From Thermodesulfobacterium sp. (GTDB taxonomy: Bacteria > Desulfobacterota > Thermodesulfobacteria > Thermodesulfobacteriales > Thermodesulfobacteriaceae): a stretch of DNA of 7,483 nucleotides. The DNA lies in assembly GCA_021163085.1 (NCBI GenBank), contig JAGGXL010000019.1, positions 1-7,483 of the forward strand. The letters are read 5' to 3'. The notes under the pieces are model-generated. The model searched no databases, was not told where the DNA came from, and saw nothing but the letters and a program-made list of their open reading frames with translations. The translations under genes and the position numbers were made by a program. This document shows positions 1-6,992 of the stretch, one piece after another (positions within the stretch are counted from its first letter, which is position 1; each line of letters begins with the position of its first letter).

Positions 1-15
1 CTCGGGCACTCCTCC
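1..15 (-). tRNA. tRNA-Ser (probable), 5' end only, cut by window edge
   Basis: Read on the minus strand, the first 15 bases give GGAGGAGTGCCCGAG. This matches the start of a bacterial class II tRNA: a seven-base 5' acceptor strand (GGAGGAG), then U8-G9, then the first D-arm bases ending in the conserved A14-G15. The form is most like tRNA-Ser. tRNA-Tyr genes also begin similarly (GGxGGGGTTCCCGAG), so identity is not certain without the anticodon, which lies outside the window. A good minus-strand promoter sits just upstream, which supports a real stable-RNA gene. Confidence 0.6.
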
Positions 16-23
16 AAGTTAAA

Positions 24-51
24 AATATACTACAAAATTAGTTAATGTAAA
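24..51 (-). promoter_or_regulatory. sigma-70 type promoter for the left-edge tRNA
   Basis: On the minus strand there is a -35 box TTTACA (46-51) and a -10 box TATATT (24-29), each one mismatch from consensus, separated by 16 bp. The predicted transcription start falls near 17-18, only two or three bases before the tRNA's first base. That short leader is what is expected for a tRNA transcription unit. This is a pattern match only. Confidence 0.5.
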
Positions 52-120
52 GATAATCAAGATTTAAAAAGAAAAACCCTTTTACCTATATAAAATTACA
101 AAAAAGGAGCTTAAAAGATT

Positions 121-148
121 TTGGTAAAAATTACAATTTTGATAAAAT
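121..148 (+). promoter_or_regulatory. candidate promoter of the cytochrome pseudogene
   Basis: TTGGTA (121-126, four of six consensus positions) and TAAAAT (143-148, five of six) are separated by 16 bp. Transcription would start about 28 bases before the ATG at 183. A GAGGG ribosome site lies at 171-175, seven bases before that ATG. In DNA this AT-rich, chance -10 boxes are common (another, TATAAA, lies at 89-94), so the assignment is tentative. Bases 52-120 show nothing else I can support. Confidence 0.3.
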
Positions 149-182
149 TAATATACATAATAAACATTTAGAGGGTAAAGAA

Positions 183-1049
183 ATGAAAAAGGTAATTAAT
201 ATTATATTTTTGTTCATGCTAAAACCTGTGATAGATGCTACAAAGTTGAGGTAAATGGCAAGTTTGCCTACTCGGCAAAAAAGCTAAATCTATGGAAAAT
301 TGCCTTGGATGCCATGCAAGAGAAAAGAAATTATTGGGGGTTTTAAGAAAAAAGGACTTCAGGATGTGCATTTTTCAAAAGGACTCGAGTGTATGAATTG
401 TCATACTGCAAGAGAAATTCATGGAGATGGTAAAAAATATGTATCTATGAGAGAAAAAGGTGTTATGGATACAAAATGTGAAAATTGCCATCAAGAAAGA
501 CCAGCAACAATTTCTCATAAAATTCATAAAGACAAACTTGATTGCACAGCCTGTCATGTGCGTCAGGTTATAACCTGTGCAAACTGTCATATGGATACTA
601 TGATTAAAAAAGGTAAAAAGGTTGGTATACCTCTTCGTAATTGGGTCTTCCTTGTAAACTACAATGGAAAGGTAGTTTCTGGAAATATTCAGACATTTGT
701 GGTTAATAAAAATCAAACCTTTATTATCTATGCACTCTACTTTCCCATGATGTAGTAAAAACAGGAAGAAAGTGTGAAAAATGTCATGCAACAGATATAG
801 TTAAACAAATCAATAAAGGAAAAAATAGAGATTACCTGGGTAGAAAATGGGTCTTTAACCAATTTAAAAGGGGTTATTCCTATTGTTGAGGGAGTAAAAT
901 ATAAAAATGCCTATATAAACTATGTTGATGGAAAGTGGATACCTATCGAAAATCCTGAAGAACCTATGCATCAATTTGTAGCTTTTGGGGAACCTTTAAC
1001 GAAGTCTCAATTAAGAAAATTGATGATGCCATTTAAAAGCAGAAAATAA
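183..1049 (+). pseudogene. multiheme c-type cytochrome, broken by about five frameshifts
   Basis: The original product was an exported protein of roughly 290 residues binding about seven covalent hemes, probably for periplasmic electron transfer. The pieces are as follows. ATG at 183 opens a signal-peptide start (MKKVINIIFLF). The frame ending in VHA, a signal-peptidase-like site, then carries CDRCY at 227-241. CLGCH lies at 301-315 in a third frame. CMNCH (390), CENCH (477), CTACH (543) and CANCH (576) share one frame up to the stop at 755. CEKCH (773-787) is in another frame. A heme-free C-terminal stretch of about 75 codons in a further frame ends at TAA 1047-1049. The breaks lie near 200-225, in the A6 run at 277-282, near 323-340, near 741-747, and in the A6 run at 820-825. 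Most fit single-base changes in homopolymers. Heme motifs and flanking sequence remain readable, so inactivation looks recent. The first motif has Tyr in place of the heme-ligand His. I cannot name the cytochrome subfamily. Confidence 0.85.
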
Positions 1050-1075
1050 AAAGGGTCAGATTAATTTTAAATAAG

Positions 1076-1097
1076 AGGGGGGAAATCCTCCTTCTTT
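1076..1097 (+). terminator. probable rho-independent terminator after the cytochrome pseudogene
   Basis: AGGGGG (1076-1081) can pair with CCTCCT (1087-1092), with one G-U pair and a five-base loop GAAAT, followed by TTCTTT. The stem is short but GC-rich in an AT-rich setting. It lies 27 bases after the pseudogene's stop and before hypF, as expected for the end of the cytochrome unit. Confidence 0.5.
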
Positions 1098-1108
1098 CAA
1101 ATTTGAAA
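1095..1108. repeat. perfect 14-bp palindrome upstream of hypF
   Basis: TTTCAAATTTGAAA reads the same on both strands. It overlaps the T-tract of the preceding terminator and ends 64 bases before the hypF start. It could be an operator for a dimeric regulator of the hypF cluster, or simply a chance symmetry in AT-rich DNA. There is no second copy in the window that I noticed. Confidence 0.3.
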
Positions 1109-1172
1109 AAAACAAATCTTAAATCAATTCCAAACTTTATAAAAACAGAAATAGGTGTAAGCTAAAAATAGT

Positions 1173-3443
1173 ATGAAGAAACACTTTCATATAAGGGTTA
1201 ATGGCATTGTTCAAGGAGTTGGTTTTCGTCCTTTTATTTACCGTCTTGCACTTGAACATAATATAAAAGGCTACGTTTTGAACGATACAGAAGGGGTAAC
1301 CATAGAGGCTGAGGGAGAAGAAAAGGCGCTCAAGAGATTTATAAAAGCAATTAAAGAAGATTTTCCTCCGCTTGCTATAGTTCAAGAAGTGAATATAGAA
1401 GAAAAAGAAGTAAATCATTTTGAAAAATTTTGGATAGAGAAAAGTAGAATTACAGAAAAAAAAATAACTTTTATTCCTCCGGACACAAATATATGTAAAG
1501 ACTGTTTAAAAGAATTTTTTGATCCAGAAGACAGACGTTATCACTATCCCTTTATAGTTTGTACTCATTGTGGGCCAAGATTTAGCATAGTAAAGGACAT
1601 TCCCTATGACAGACACAATACCTCTATGGCTGAATTTCCAATGTGTCCTGAATGTAAAAAAGAATATGAAGACCCCCTTGATAGAAGATTTCATACACAA
1701 CCTACAGCCTGCCCTGTATGCGGTCCAAAGTTATTTTTATATAAAAATGACAAAACTTTGATTTCTGAAGATACAGAGGAAATTGTCAAAAGAGTTTATC
1801 ACTTTTTAAAAGCCGGATATATTGTAGCTATAAAAGGAGTAGGAGGATATCATCTGGCGTGTGATGCAACAAATGATGAGGCTGTTTTAAAACTAAGAGA
1901 AAGAAAAAGAAGGCCTTTTAAACCACTTGCCTTAATGGCAGGGTCTATAGAAAAAATAGAAGAGTTTTTGTATGTGTCACCCAAAGAAAAAGAAGTTCTT
2001 CTCTCAAAGGAGAGACCAATTCTGATTTTAAAAGAGAAAAAATCCTTAGTTAGCAAATATATAGCTCCAAATCTTAGCTACATTGGTATTATGCTTCCTT
2101 ATACACCTTTTCAGTATCTTCTTTTTTCACTTGATAAAGACTTGATTCTTGTTATGACAAGTGGAAACCTTTCTGAAGAACCTATATGCTTTAGAGATGA
2201 GGAGGTTTTTGAACGCTTGAGCCATATTGCAGACTATTTCGTAACTTATAACCGCGAAATAGTAGCTCAAAGCGATGATAGTGTAATGTTTGTTATAAAT
2301 GAAACCTCTTTTTTCATAAGAAGGTCTAAAGGTTTTGTTCCCTCTCCAATTTTAATAAAAAAGTCCTTTCCGGTTCATCTTTTTGCTTCAGGAGGGGATT
2401 TAAAAAATTCCTTTGCTATAGCAAAAGACAAAGTGGTCATTTTAAGTCAGTATTTAGGAGATTTAGAATCACCTGTCACTCAAAAGGTTTATAAAAAAGC
2501 TGTAGAGCATTTTTTAAAGGTTTTTGATGTTCATCCAGAGGTATTTATTTCAGATATGCATCCTAATTATTTTACCACAGCCCTTACAGATAAACTTGCA
2601 GGAGGAAAGCCAAGAATAAAGGTTCAGCATCATCATGCCCATATCGTAACTGTTATGGCTGAGCATGAAATAGAAGATACTGTGATTGGACTTTCTTTTG
2701 ATGGAACGGGTTTCGGGACAGATCGCAAAATCTGGGGAAGTGAGGTTTTAATAGCAGATAGAAAAAATTTTGAAAGAATTGCGCACTTTTCTTACTTTAT
2801 GCTTCCTGGAGGGGAGAAGGCTATAAAAGAGGTATGGAGAATAGGTCTTTCCCTTCTTTATCATGCTGGTATCCCTATAGAGTATTTGCCTTTCAGAGAA
2901 AATAAACCTCTAAGTATAATACTTCAGATGTTGGAAAAAAAACTTAATTCTCCTTTTGCCTGCGGTATTGGAAGAATTTTTGATGGTGTTTCAGCAATTC
3001 TTGGAATTTGTGAAGTTATAAGCACAGAGGCAGAAGCAGCTCAAAAATTAGAAGAGGAAGCACTTAAAGCAAAAAATTTTTACAAAATAGATATAGAGCC
3101 AGAGGAAAAGGAAAAAGAGATAATTATTCCTACAGAAGAGCTTATAAGGAAAATTGTAGAACTAAAAGATAGAGGAATAGGAAATCCTGAAATAGCCTTT
3201 TCATTTCACTGGGCAATAATAGAAGCAAGTTTTAAGGTAGTTGAAAGAGTAAGAGAATTAAGCGGAATAAAAAAGGTTGTTTTAAGTGGTGGAGCGTTTC
3301 AAAATAGAATCCTTTTAAAAGGATTGTGGGAGAGATTAAAAAAAGCAGAATTTGAGGTATTTTTACCTCAAAAAACACCTTTAAATGATGGTGGAATAGC
3401 CTTGGGTCAGATAGTTATAGGTAGAGAAAGCTTGTTTAAATAA
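1173..3443 (+). CDS. hypF: HypF, carbamoyltransferase for [NiFe]-hydrogenase maturation
   Basis: HypF is cytoplasmic. It uses carbamoyl phosphate and ATP to make carbamoyl-AMP and passes the carbamoyl group to the C-terminal Cys of HypE, where it becomes the cyanide ligand of the [NiFe] centre. The 756 residues have the full family architecture. An acylphosphatase domain covers about 1-90, with motif VNGIVQGVGFRPF and catalytic Arg19. Two zinc fingers follow, with cysteines at 108/111/130/133 and 158/161/180/183, exactly the CX2CX18CX2CX24CX2CX18CX2C spacing. A YrdC-like domain runs about 200-390. The C-terminal Kae1-like domain has HHHAH at 486-490 and SFDGTGFGTD at about 508-517. The start is set by the acylphosphatase motif, which begins close to the usual family N-terminus. 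The ribosome site is poor: AGGTG at 1153-1157 is about 15 bases away. A TATAAA at 1138-1143 may be a -10 box. No other hyp or hydrogenase gene is in the window. Confidence 0.97.
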   Translation: MKKHFHIRVNGIVQGVGFRPFIYRLALEHNIKGYVLNDTEGVTIEAEGEEKALKRFIKAIKEDFPPLAIVQEVNIEEKEVNHFEKFWIEKSRITEKKITFIPPDTNICKDCLKEFFDPEDRRYHYPFIVCTHCGPRFSIVKDIPYDRHNTSMAEFPMCPECKKEYEDPLDRRFHTQPTACPVCGPKLFLYKNDKTLISEDTEEIVKRVYHFLKAGYIVAIKGVGGYHLACDATNDEAVLKLRERKRRPFKPLALMAGSIEKIEEFLYVSPKEKEVLLSKERPILILKEKKSLVSKYIAPNLSYIGIMLPYTPFQYLLFSLDKDLILVMTSGNLSEEPICFRDEEVFERLSHIADYFVTYNREIVAQSDDSVMFVINETSFFIRRSKGFVPSPILIKKSFPVHLFASGGDLKNSFAIAKDKVVILSQYLGDLESPVTQKVYKKAVEHFLKVFDVHPEVFISDMHPNYFTTALTDKLAGGKPRIKVQHHHAHIVTVMAEHEIEDTVIGLSFDGTGFGTDRKIWGSEVLIADRKNFERIAHFSYFMLPGGEKAIKEVWRIGLSLLYHAGIPIEYLPFRENKPLSIILQMLEKKLNSPFACGIGRIFDGVSAILGICEVISTEAEAAQKLEEEALKAKNFYKIDIEPEEKEKEIIIPTEELIRKIVELKDRGIGNPEIAFSFHWAIIEASFKVVERVRELSGIKKVVLSGGAFQNRILLKGLWERLKKAEFEVFLPQKTPLNDGGIALGQIVIGRESLFK

Positions 3444-3489
3444 AGTTTTAAAATTTAAAAATTACAGAAATAGTATAAAATAAAGGTTT

Positions 3490-4254
3490 ATGAAAATTGG
3501 AAGATTTTGTTGTGATAATAAAATTTTTTTCGGAGTAATTAAAGGGAATAAAGTTTTGGAGATAAACAATCCCTTTTCCTTTTTAGAGTACACAGGGAAA
3601 GAATATTTACTAAAAGAGGTAAAAATTTTTTCTCCTGTTATCCCTTCGAAGATTATAGCTGTAGGTCTTAATTACAGGGATCACGCAAAGGAACTTAAAA
3701 TGAAGATACCTGAAGAGCCCATTATATTTTTAAAACCACCAACAGCAGTGATCGGACCAGAAGAAGATATTCTTCTTCCTCCTGAGAGCAAAGAAATTCA
3801 TTACGAAGGGGAAATGGCAGTAGTGATAGGAAAACCAATTTATCGTCCAAAAAATTTTAAGGAAATTGAATCTGCAATTTTAGGTTATACGTGTTTTAAT
3901 GATGTTACAGCAAGGGATTTGCAGAGAAAAGATGGGCAATGGACCAGGAGTAAAAGTTTTAATACTTTTGCTCCCGTAGGGCCGGTTATTGAAACTGAGC
4001 TTGATCCAACGAATTTAAAAATTGAGACCAAGGTAAATGGAGAAATAAAACAAAGTAGCTCAACAAGGGAGCTGGTTTTTAATGTATTTGAGCTTGTAAA
4101 ATTTATTTCAAATATAATGATCCTTCTTCCAGGAGACATCATAGCGACAGGGACACCTCCTGGAGTAGGGGCTTTAAAAGAAGGAGATGTGGTTGAGGTA
4201 TTTATTGAGGGAGTAGGAATCTTAAAAAATGGAGTGAGGGGAAATGAAACCTAA
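3490..4254 (+). CDS. fumarylacetoacetate hydrolase (FAH) family protein
   Basis: This is a 254-residue single-domain member of the FAH fold, a divalent-metal enzyme group that cleaves, decarboxylates or tautomerises 2-oxo acids such as acylpyruvates and oxaloacetate. Visible family marks are a short variable N-terminal part (about 1-50), GLNYRDH (59-65), the metal-binding EGE at 106-108, Asp138 in FNDVTARDLQ, Lys155 in RSKSFNTF, and the closing GTPPGVG loop at 221-227. The metal set (Glu, Glu, Asp) is complete, so an active enzyme is likely. Substrate cannot be read from sequence: acylpyruvate hydrolase, oxaloacetate tautomerase/decarboxylase and hydroxyheptadienedioate isomerase all share these motifs. 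It starts 46 bp after hypF behind AAAGG (3482-3486), a closely spaced ribosome site. Its 3' end overlaps ahbD by 11 bp, so the two are probably co-translated. Nothing in the window suggests aromatic degradation. Confidence 0.9.
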   Translation: MKIGRFCCDNKIFFGVIKGNKVLEINNPFSFLEYTGKEYLLKEVKIFSPVIPSKIIAVGLNYRDHAKELKMKIPEEPIIFLKPPTAVIGPEEDILLPPESKEIHYEGEMAVVIGKPIYRPKNFKEIESAILGYTCFNDVTARDLQRKDGQWTRSKSFNTFAPVGPVIETELDPTNLKIETKVNGEIKQSSSTRELVFNVFELVKFISNIMILLPGDIIATGTPPGVGALKEGDVVEVFIEGVGILKNGVRGNET

Positions 4255-5323
4255 AGAAAAAGATTTTTTACCAAGGCTTATAGCTTTTGAGGTAACGAGG
4301 GCTTGCAATCTTAACTGTATTCACTGCAGAGCTGCTGCCTCAAAAGGTCCTTATGAGGAAGAGTTGTCTACTGAAGAAGTTTTTAGAATCTTAGAAGAAA
4401 TAAAAGAGGTTGCTCAACCTATTATAATTTTAACAGGAGGAGAACCACTTTTAAGGAAAGATATTTTTGATATTGCAAAAAAATGTATAGAACTTGATTT
4501 AAAGCCTGTTCTTGCAACAAACGGGACCTTGATAGATGAGAAGGTAGCCGAAAGAATTAAAGAAGCGGGTATTGCAAGAGTAAGTATAAGTCTTGATGGA
4601 GCAACAGCTGAAACTCACGATGATTTCAGAAAAATGCCAGGTGCATTTGAAGGTGCAATAAGGGGAATAGGAGTTCTAAAAAAAGTTGGGATTCCTTTTC
4701 AGATCAATACAACTATTACAGGAATTAACGCAAAAGAATTGCCAGCTATACACAAATTGGCTATTAATTTAGAAGCTGTTGCTCACCATATTTTTGTTTT
4801 TGTTCCGGTTGGCAGGGGAAAAGAAATAAGCAAAGAAATTCTAACTTCAGAAGAATATGAAAGAGTTCTTAATTGGTTTTACGAACAGAGAGGAAAGTCA
4901 AAGCTTCATCTTAAAGCAACCTGCGCACCTACTTATTATAGAATTTTAAGAGAAAGAGCAAAGAAGGAAGGAAAAAAGGTAACTTTTGAAACCTTTGGTC
5001 TTGATGCAGTTACTAGAGGCTGCCTTGCAGGAATAGGATTTTGTTTTATTTCTCATAGAGGTATAGTTCAGACATGTGGATATCTGGAGATTCCCTGCGG
5101 AAATTTAAGGGAGCAGAGCTTTAAAGATGTTTGGGAAAACTCAGAGGTGTTTAATAATTTGAGAGATTTTTCAAAATACAAGGGAAAATGCGGAAAGTGT
5201 GAATATATAAGAGTTTGCGGTGGATGTAGGGCAAGGGCTTATGAAGCAACAGGAGATTATTTAGAGGAAGAACCACTCTGTCTTTATGAACCAAGAAGGT
5301 CAAAAAGAACCTTTGCAAGCTGA
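4244..5323 (+). CDS. ahbD: AhbD, radical SAM heme b synthase (Fe-coproporphyrin III decarboxylase)
   Basis: AhbD removes two propionate carboxyls from Fe-coproporphyrin III to form heme b, the last step of the siroheme route found in sulfate reducers and many archaea. The 359 residues contain the radical SAM triad CNLNCIHC (Cys21, 25, 28), the SAM-binding GGEP at 65-68, and a SISLDG strand at 114-119. The C-terminal SPASM-type region has cysteines at 260, 267, 278, 285, 316, 319, 325, 328 and 346 for auxiliary Fe-S cluster(s). From memory, the stretches LKATCAPTYYRILR, GLDAVTRGC and CGGCRARAYEATGDYL are characteristic of AhbD. The related AhbC and NirJ share the core but differ in these parts. 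GGAG at 4231-4234 and GAGGGG at 4236-4241, inside the FAH gene, give a strong ribosome site and suggest translational coupling. The 3' end overlaps coaBC on the opposite strand by 40 bp. The other ahb genes are not in the window. Confidence 0.88.
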   Translation: MKPKEKDFLPRLIAFEVTRACNLNCIHCRAAASKGPYEEELSTEEVFRILEEIKEVAQPIIILTGGEPLLRKDIFDIAKKCIELDLKPVLATNGTLIDEKVAERIKEAGIARVSISLDGATAETHDDFRKMPGAFEGAIRGIGVLKKVGIPFQINTTITGINAKELPAIHKLAINLEAVAHHIFVFVPVGRGKEISKEILTSEEYERVLNWFYEQRGKSKLHLKATCAPTYYRILRERAKKEGKKVTFETFGLDAVTRGCLAGIGFCFISHRGIVQTCGYLEIPCGNLREQSFKDVWENSEVFNNLRDFSKYKGKCGKCEYIRVCGGCRARAYEATGDYLEEEPLCLYEPRRSKRTFAS

Positions 5324-6498
5324 AATTTTGGAAGATTTTTAAATTCAAGTAAATCCTTGGGTGTAAAAATTACATAATCAGATTCAGATTTACCAGCAGC
5401 ATCCAAAGGATTCGCTACAAGATAATCAAAAAATTTCTCTAATCTCTTATTTTTAGCATAATTTAAAAGTTTTTCTCTTTCTTCCAGAGCAAAACCAATG
5501 GTAATTTGCTCTTTTGTTTTTTTAGAACTTAGAAATTTTGCTATATCTTCGGTTAATTCCAAATCTATAGTAAGTGTTTCTTTTTTCTTAAGTTTTCCTT
5601 TAAAAGAAGTTTTTGGCCTAAAATCACAAGGTGCACCTGCAAAAATGGAAATATTGCATTGAGGAAAGACACTTTTTGCAACCTCAAACATTTCTTTTGT
5701 AGTTTTTACAAAATAAATCTTTGGGAAAGGAATTTGAGAAAAATAGTTTAGTCTGGGAAGAACATAAGGGAAAGTATCTAAACCCCAGACCAGATGTACT
5801 TCAGCGCCTCGGTAATAAGCTTCTTTAGCAAGGAAAAATGCTGTTTTTCCAGATGAAGCATTGGTAATAAACCTTACCTCATCTATATATTCTTTTGTGG
5901 GCCCACCAGTTATTAAAACTTTTTTCCCTATAAGAGTTTTTTTAACAAAATGAGCTTTAACAATTTCTAAAATTTCTTCAACTTCTGGGAGTCTACCCTT
6001 ACCGGTTTCTCCACAGGCAAGAGATCCTTCAGATGGATCATACACAAAATAGCCATACCTTTTCAATCTTTCAATGTTTTCTTTTGTTGCAGGATTTTCC
6101 CACATAGATATGTTCATAGAAGGAAAGATATAAACAGGAGCTTTAGAGGCTAATAAAGTTGCAAGCAAAAGCTCACTTGCAGAACCTACAGCCAATTTAG
6201 AAATAAAAGAAGCTGTTGCAGGAACAATTAAAATTACATCTGGATATTTTCCAAGCTCAATGTGAAGAATACTTCCGTCGGGTTTAAAAAAATTTTCATT
6301 AGTATAGGCTGTGTTTTTACTTAGAGAGGAAAAAAGAACAGGATTTACAAACTTTTCTGCCCCTGTGGTTAAGATAGTGGTTATTTGTGCTCCTTCGTTT
6401 TTTAATCTTCTTATTAACTCACATATTTTATAAATTGCTATGCCACCACATATTCCAATTAATATTTTTTTATTTTTTAAAGGCTCTGAAAGAGACAT
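5284..6498 (-). CDS. coaBC: CoaBC, bifunctional phosphopantothenoylcysteine synthetase/decarboxylase
   Basis: CoaBC makes 4'-phosphopantetheine precursors for coenzyme A. CoaB joins 4'-phosphopantothenate to cysteine and CoaC decarboxylates the product with FMN. The 404 residues hold both domains. CoaC is about 1-185, with the FMN-binding GGIAIYK at 18-24, catalytic His79, PATAS at 93-97, Asn129 in SMNISMW and the active Cys162 in ACGETGKGRL. CoaB is about 190-404, with ITGGPTKEYIDEVRFITNASSGK at its start (key Arg209 and Asn213), a lysine cluster at 302-306, GFALE at 335-339 and VANPLD at 361-366. Two spots differ from the commonest bacterial form: NASSGKTA where NxSSGKMG is usual, and GAPCDFRP where Ala usually precedes the Asp. 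The length is normal. It begins 7 bp after the upstream small gene, so the two are probably one transcript. GAAGAG about ten bases before the ATG is a weak ribosome site. Confidence 0.95.
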   Translation of the reverse strand: MSLSEPLKNKKILIGICGGIAIYKICELIRRLKNEGAQITTILTTGAEKFVNPVLFSSLSKNTAYTNENFFKPDGSILHIELGKYPDVILIVPATASFISKLAVGSASELLLATLLASKAPVYIFPSMNISMWENPATKENIERLKRYGYFVYDPSEGSLACGETGKGRLPEVEEILEIVKAHFVKKTLIGKKVLITGGPTKEYIDEVRFITNASSGKTAFFLAKEAYYRGAEVHLVWGLDTFPYVLPRLNYFSQIPFPKIYFVKTTKEMFEVAKSVFPQCNISIFAGAPCDFRPKTSFKGKLKKKETLTIDLELTEDIAKFLSSKKTKEQITIGFALEEREKLLNYAKNKRLEKFFDYLVANPLDAAGKSESDYVIFTPKDLLEFKNLPKFQLAKVLFDLLGS

Positions 6499-6505
6499 AA
6501 GTTTT

Positions 6506-6952
6506 TTACTCTTCTAATTGATTTAGTATTACTACTATTCTCAATTCTGTATAATACCAACCTTGAGAAATGCTTATAAATGCTGTTCCTTCAGGTCTTT
6601 TATAAGCTATAAAAGTAACCTTTGAAGAAAAAGCACCAATTTCTTCCCATCCATGATTTTTCATCTGCACCTTATAAAATTCTATAAGAGAATTTGGTTT
6701 ATAATTTCCTCTAAAGACAAGCATTCCGGTAAGTATTTTCCCAGTGCGTAATAGTGCGCTTTTTTCTGCCTGATACTCTAAATCTTTTAACACAGGAATG
6801 AAAGGAACAGGAAAATAGATTAACTCTTTTGTTTTCTGGGTTTTTACTTCTTCAGCCTTGGGAATTACTACCTCTACATTCGACTTTTCTTGAGCAAAAA
6901 CAGTTGAAACAATAAAAAAGTTTATAAAAACAAACAGTAAAAATCTTTTCAT
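6506..6952 (-). CDS. small exported protein of unknown function
   Basis: This is a 148-residue protein with a clear signal peptide: Lys2-Arg3, a hydrophobic core to about residue 18, and a VFA|Q cleavage site after residue 20. There is no lipobox Cys, so it is probably a soluble periplasmic protein. The mature part has a polar, Lys/Glu-rich linker (about 21-45). A compact domain of about 100 residues follows, with a PVPFIP segment, a G-x-LVFRG turn, an EFYKVQMKNHGWEE stretch and ending in two beta-like strands. The fragment of the form 'FY..qM...GW' is seen in small uncharacterised exported proteins of anaerobic proteobacteria, but I do not recognise a named family and assign no function. An in-frame ATG 14 codons earlier (6994) would put charged residues before the signal peptide. 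The start at 6952 has AAGGGGG five bases ahead and is preferred. It is paired with coaBC, 7 bp downstream. Confidence 0.8.
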   Translation of the reverse strand: MKRFLLFVFINFFIVSTVFAQEKSNVEVVIPKAEEVKTQKTKELIYFPVPFIPVLKDLEYQAEKSALLRTGKILTGMLVFRGNYKPNSLIEFYKVQMKNHGWEEIGAFSSKVTFIAYKRPEGTAFISISQGWYYTELRIVVILNQLEE

Positions 6953-6957
6953 AGAGA

Positions 6958-6964
6958 CCCCCTT
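6958..6964 (-). promoter_or_regulatory. ribosome binding site that fixes the start of the small exported protein
   Basis: AAGGGGG on the minus strand lies five bases before the ATG at 6952. The alternative ATG at 6994 has no comparable site, and it would sit upstream of, or right at, the predicted transcription start. Confidence 0.65.
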
Positions 6965-6992
6965 ATATTTAAGATTTAAAGTGATACTATTC

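Noticed and set aside
375..791. Antisense open frame across the cytochrome
   Set aside because: It mirrors the heme-rich coding sequence on the other strand, has no ribosome site or recognisable domain, and the plus strand explains this region.
183..1049. Reading the cytochrome as an intact gene starting at the ATG at 300
   Set aside because: That frame starts inside the CLGCH motif of another frame and ends before CEKCH. Matching cytochrome sequence continues on both sides in other frames, so it is a fragment of a broken gene.
3444..3489. Separate promoter for FAH-ahbD (TATAAA at 3474-3479)
   Set aside because: No matching -35 box is found and transcription would begin almost at the start codon; co-transcription with hypF is simpler.
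4244..5323. AhbC or NirJ in place of AhbD
   Set aside because: The N-terminus and the Cys-rich C-terminal blocks fit AhbD as I recall it; AhbC/NirJ share only the radical SAM core and SPASM layout.
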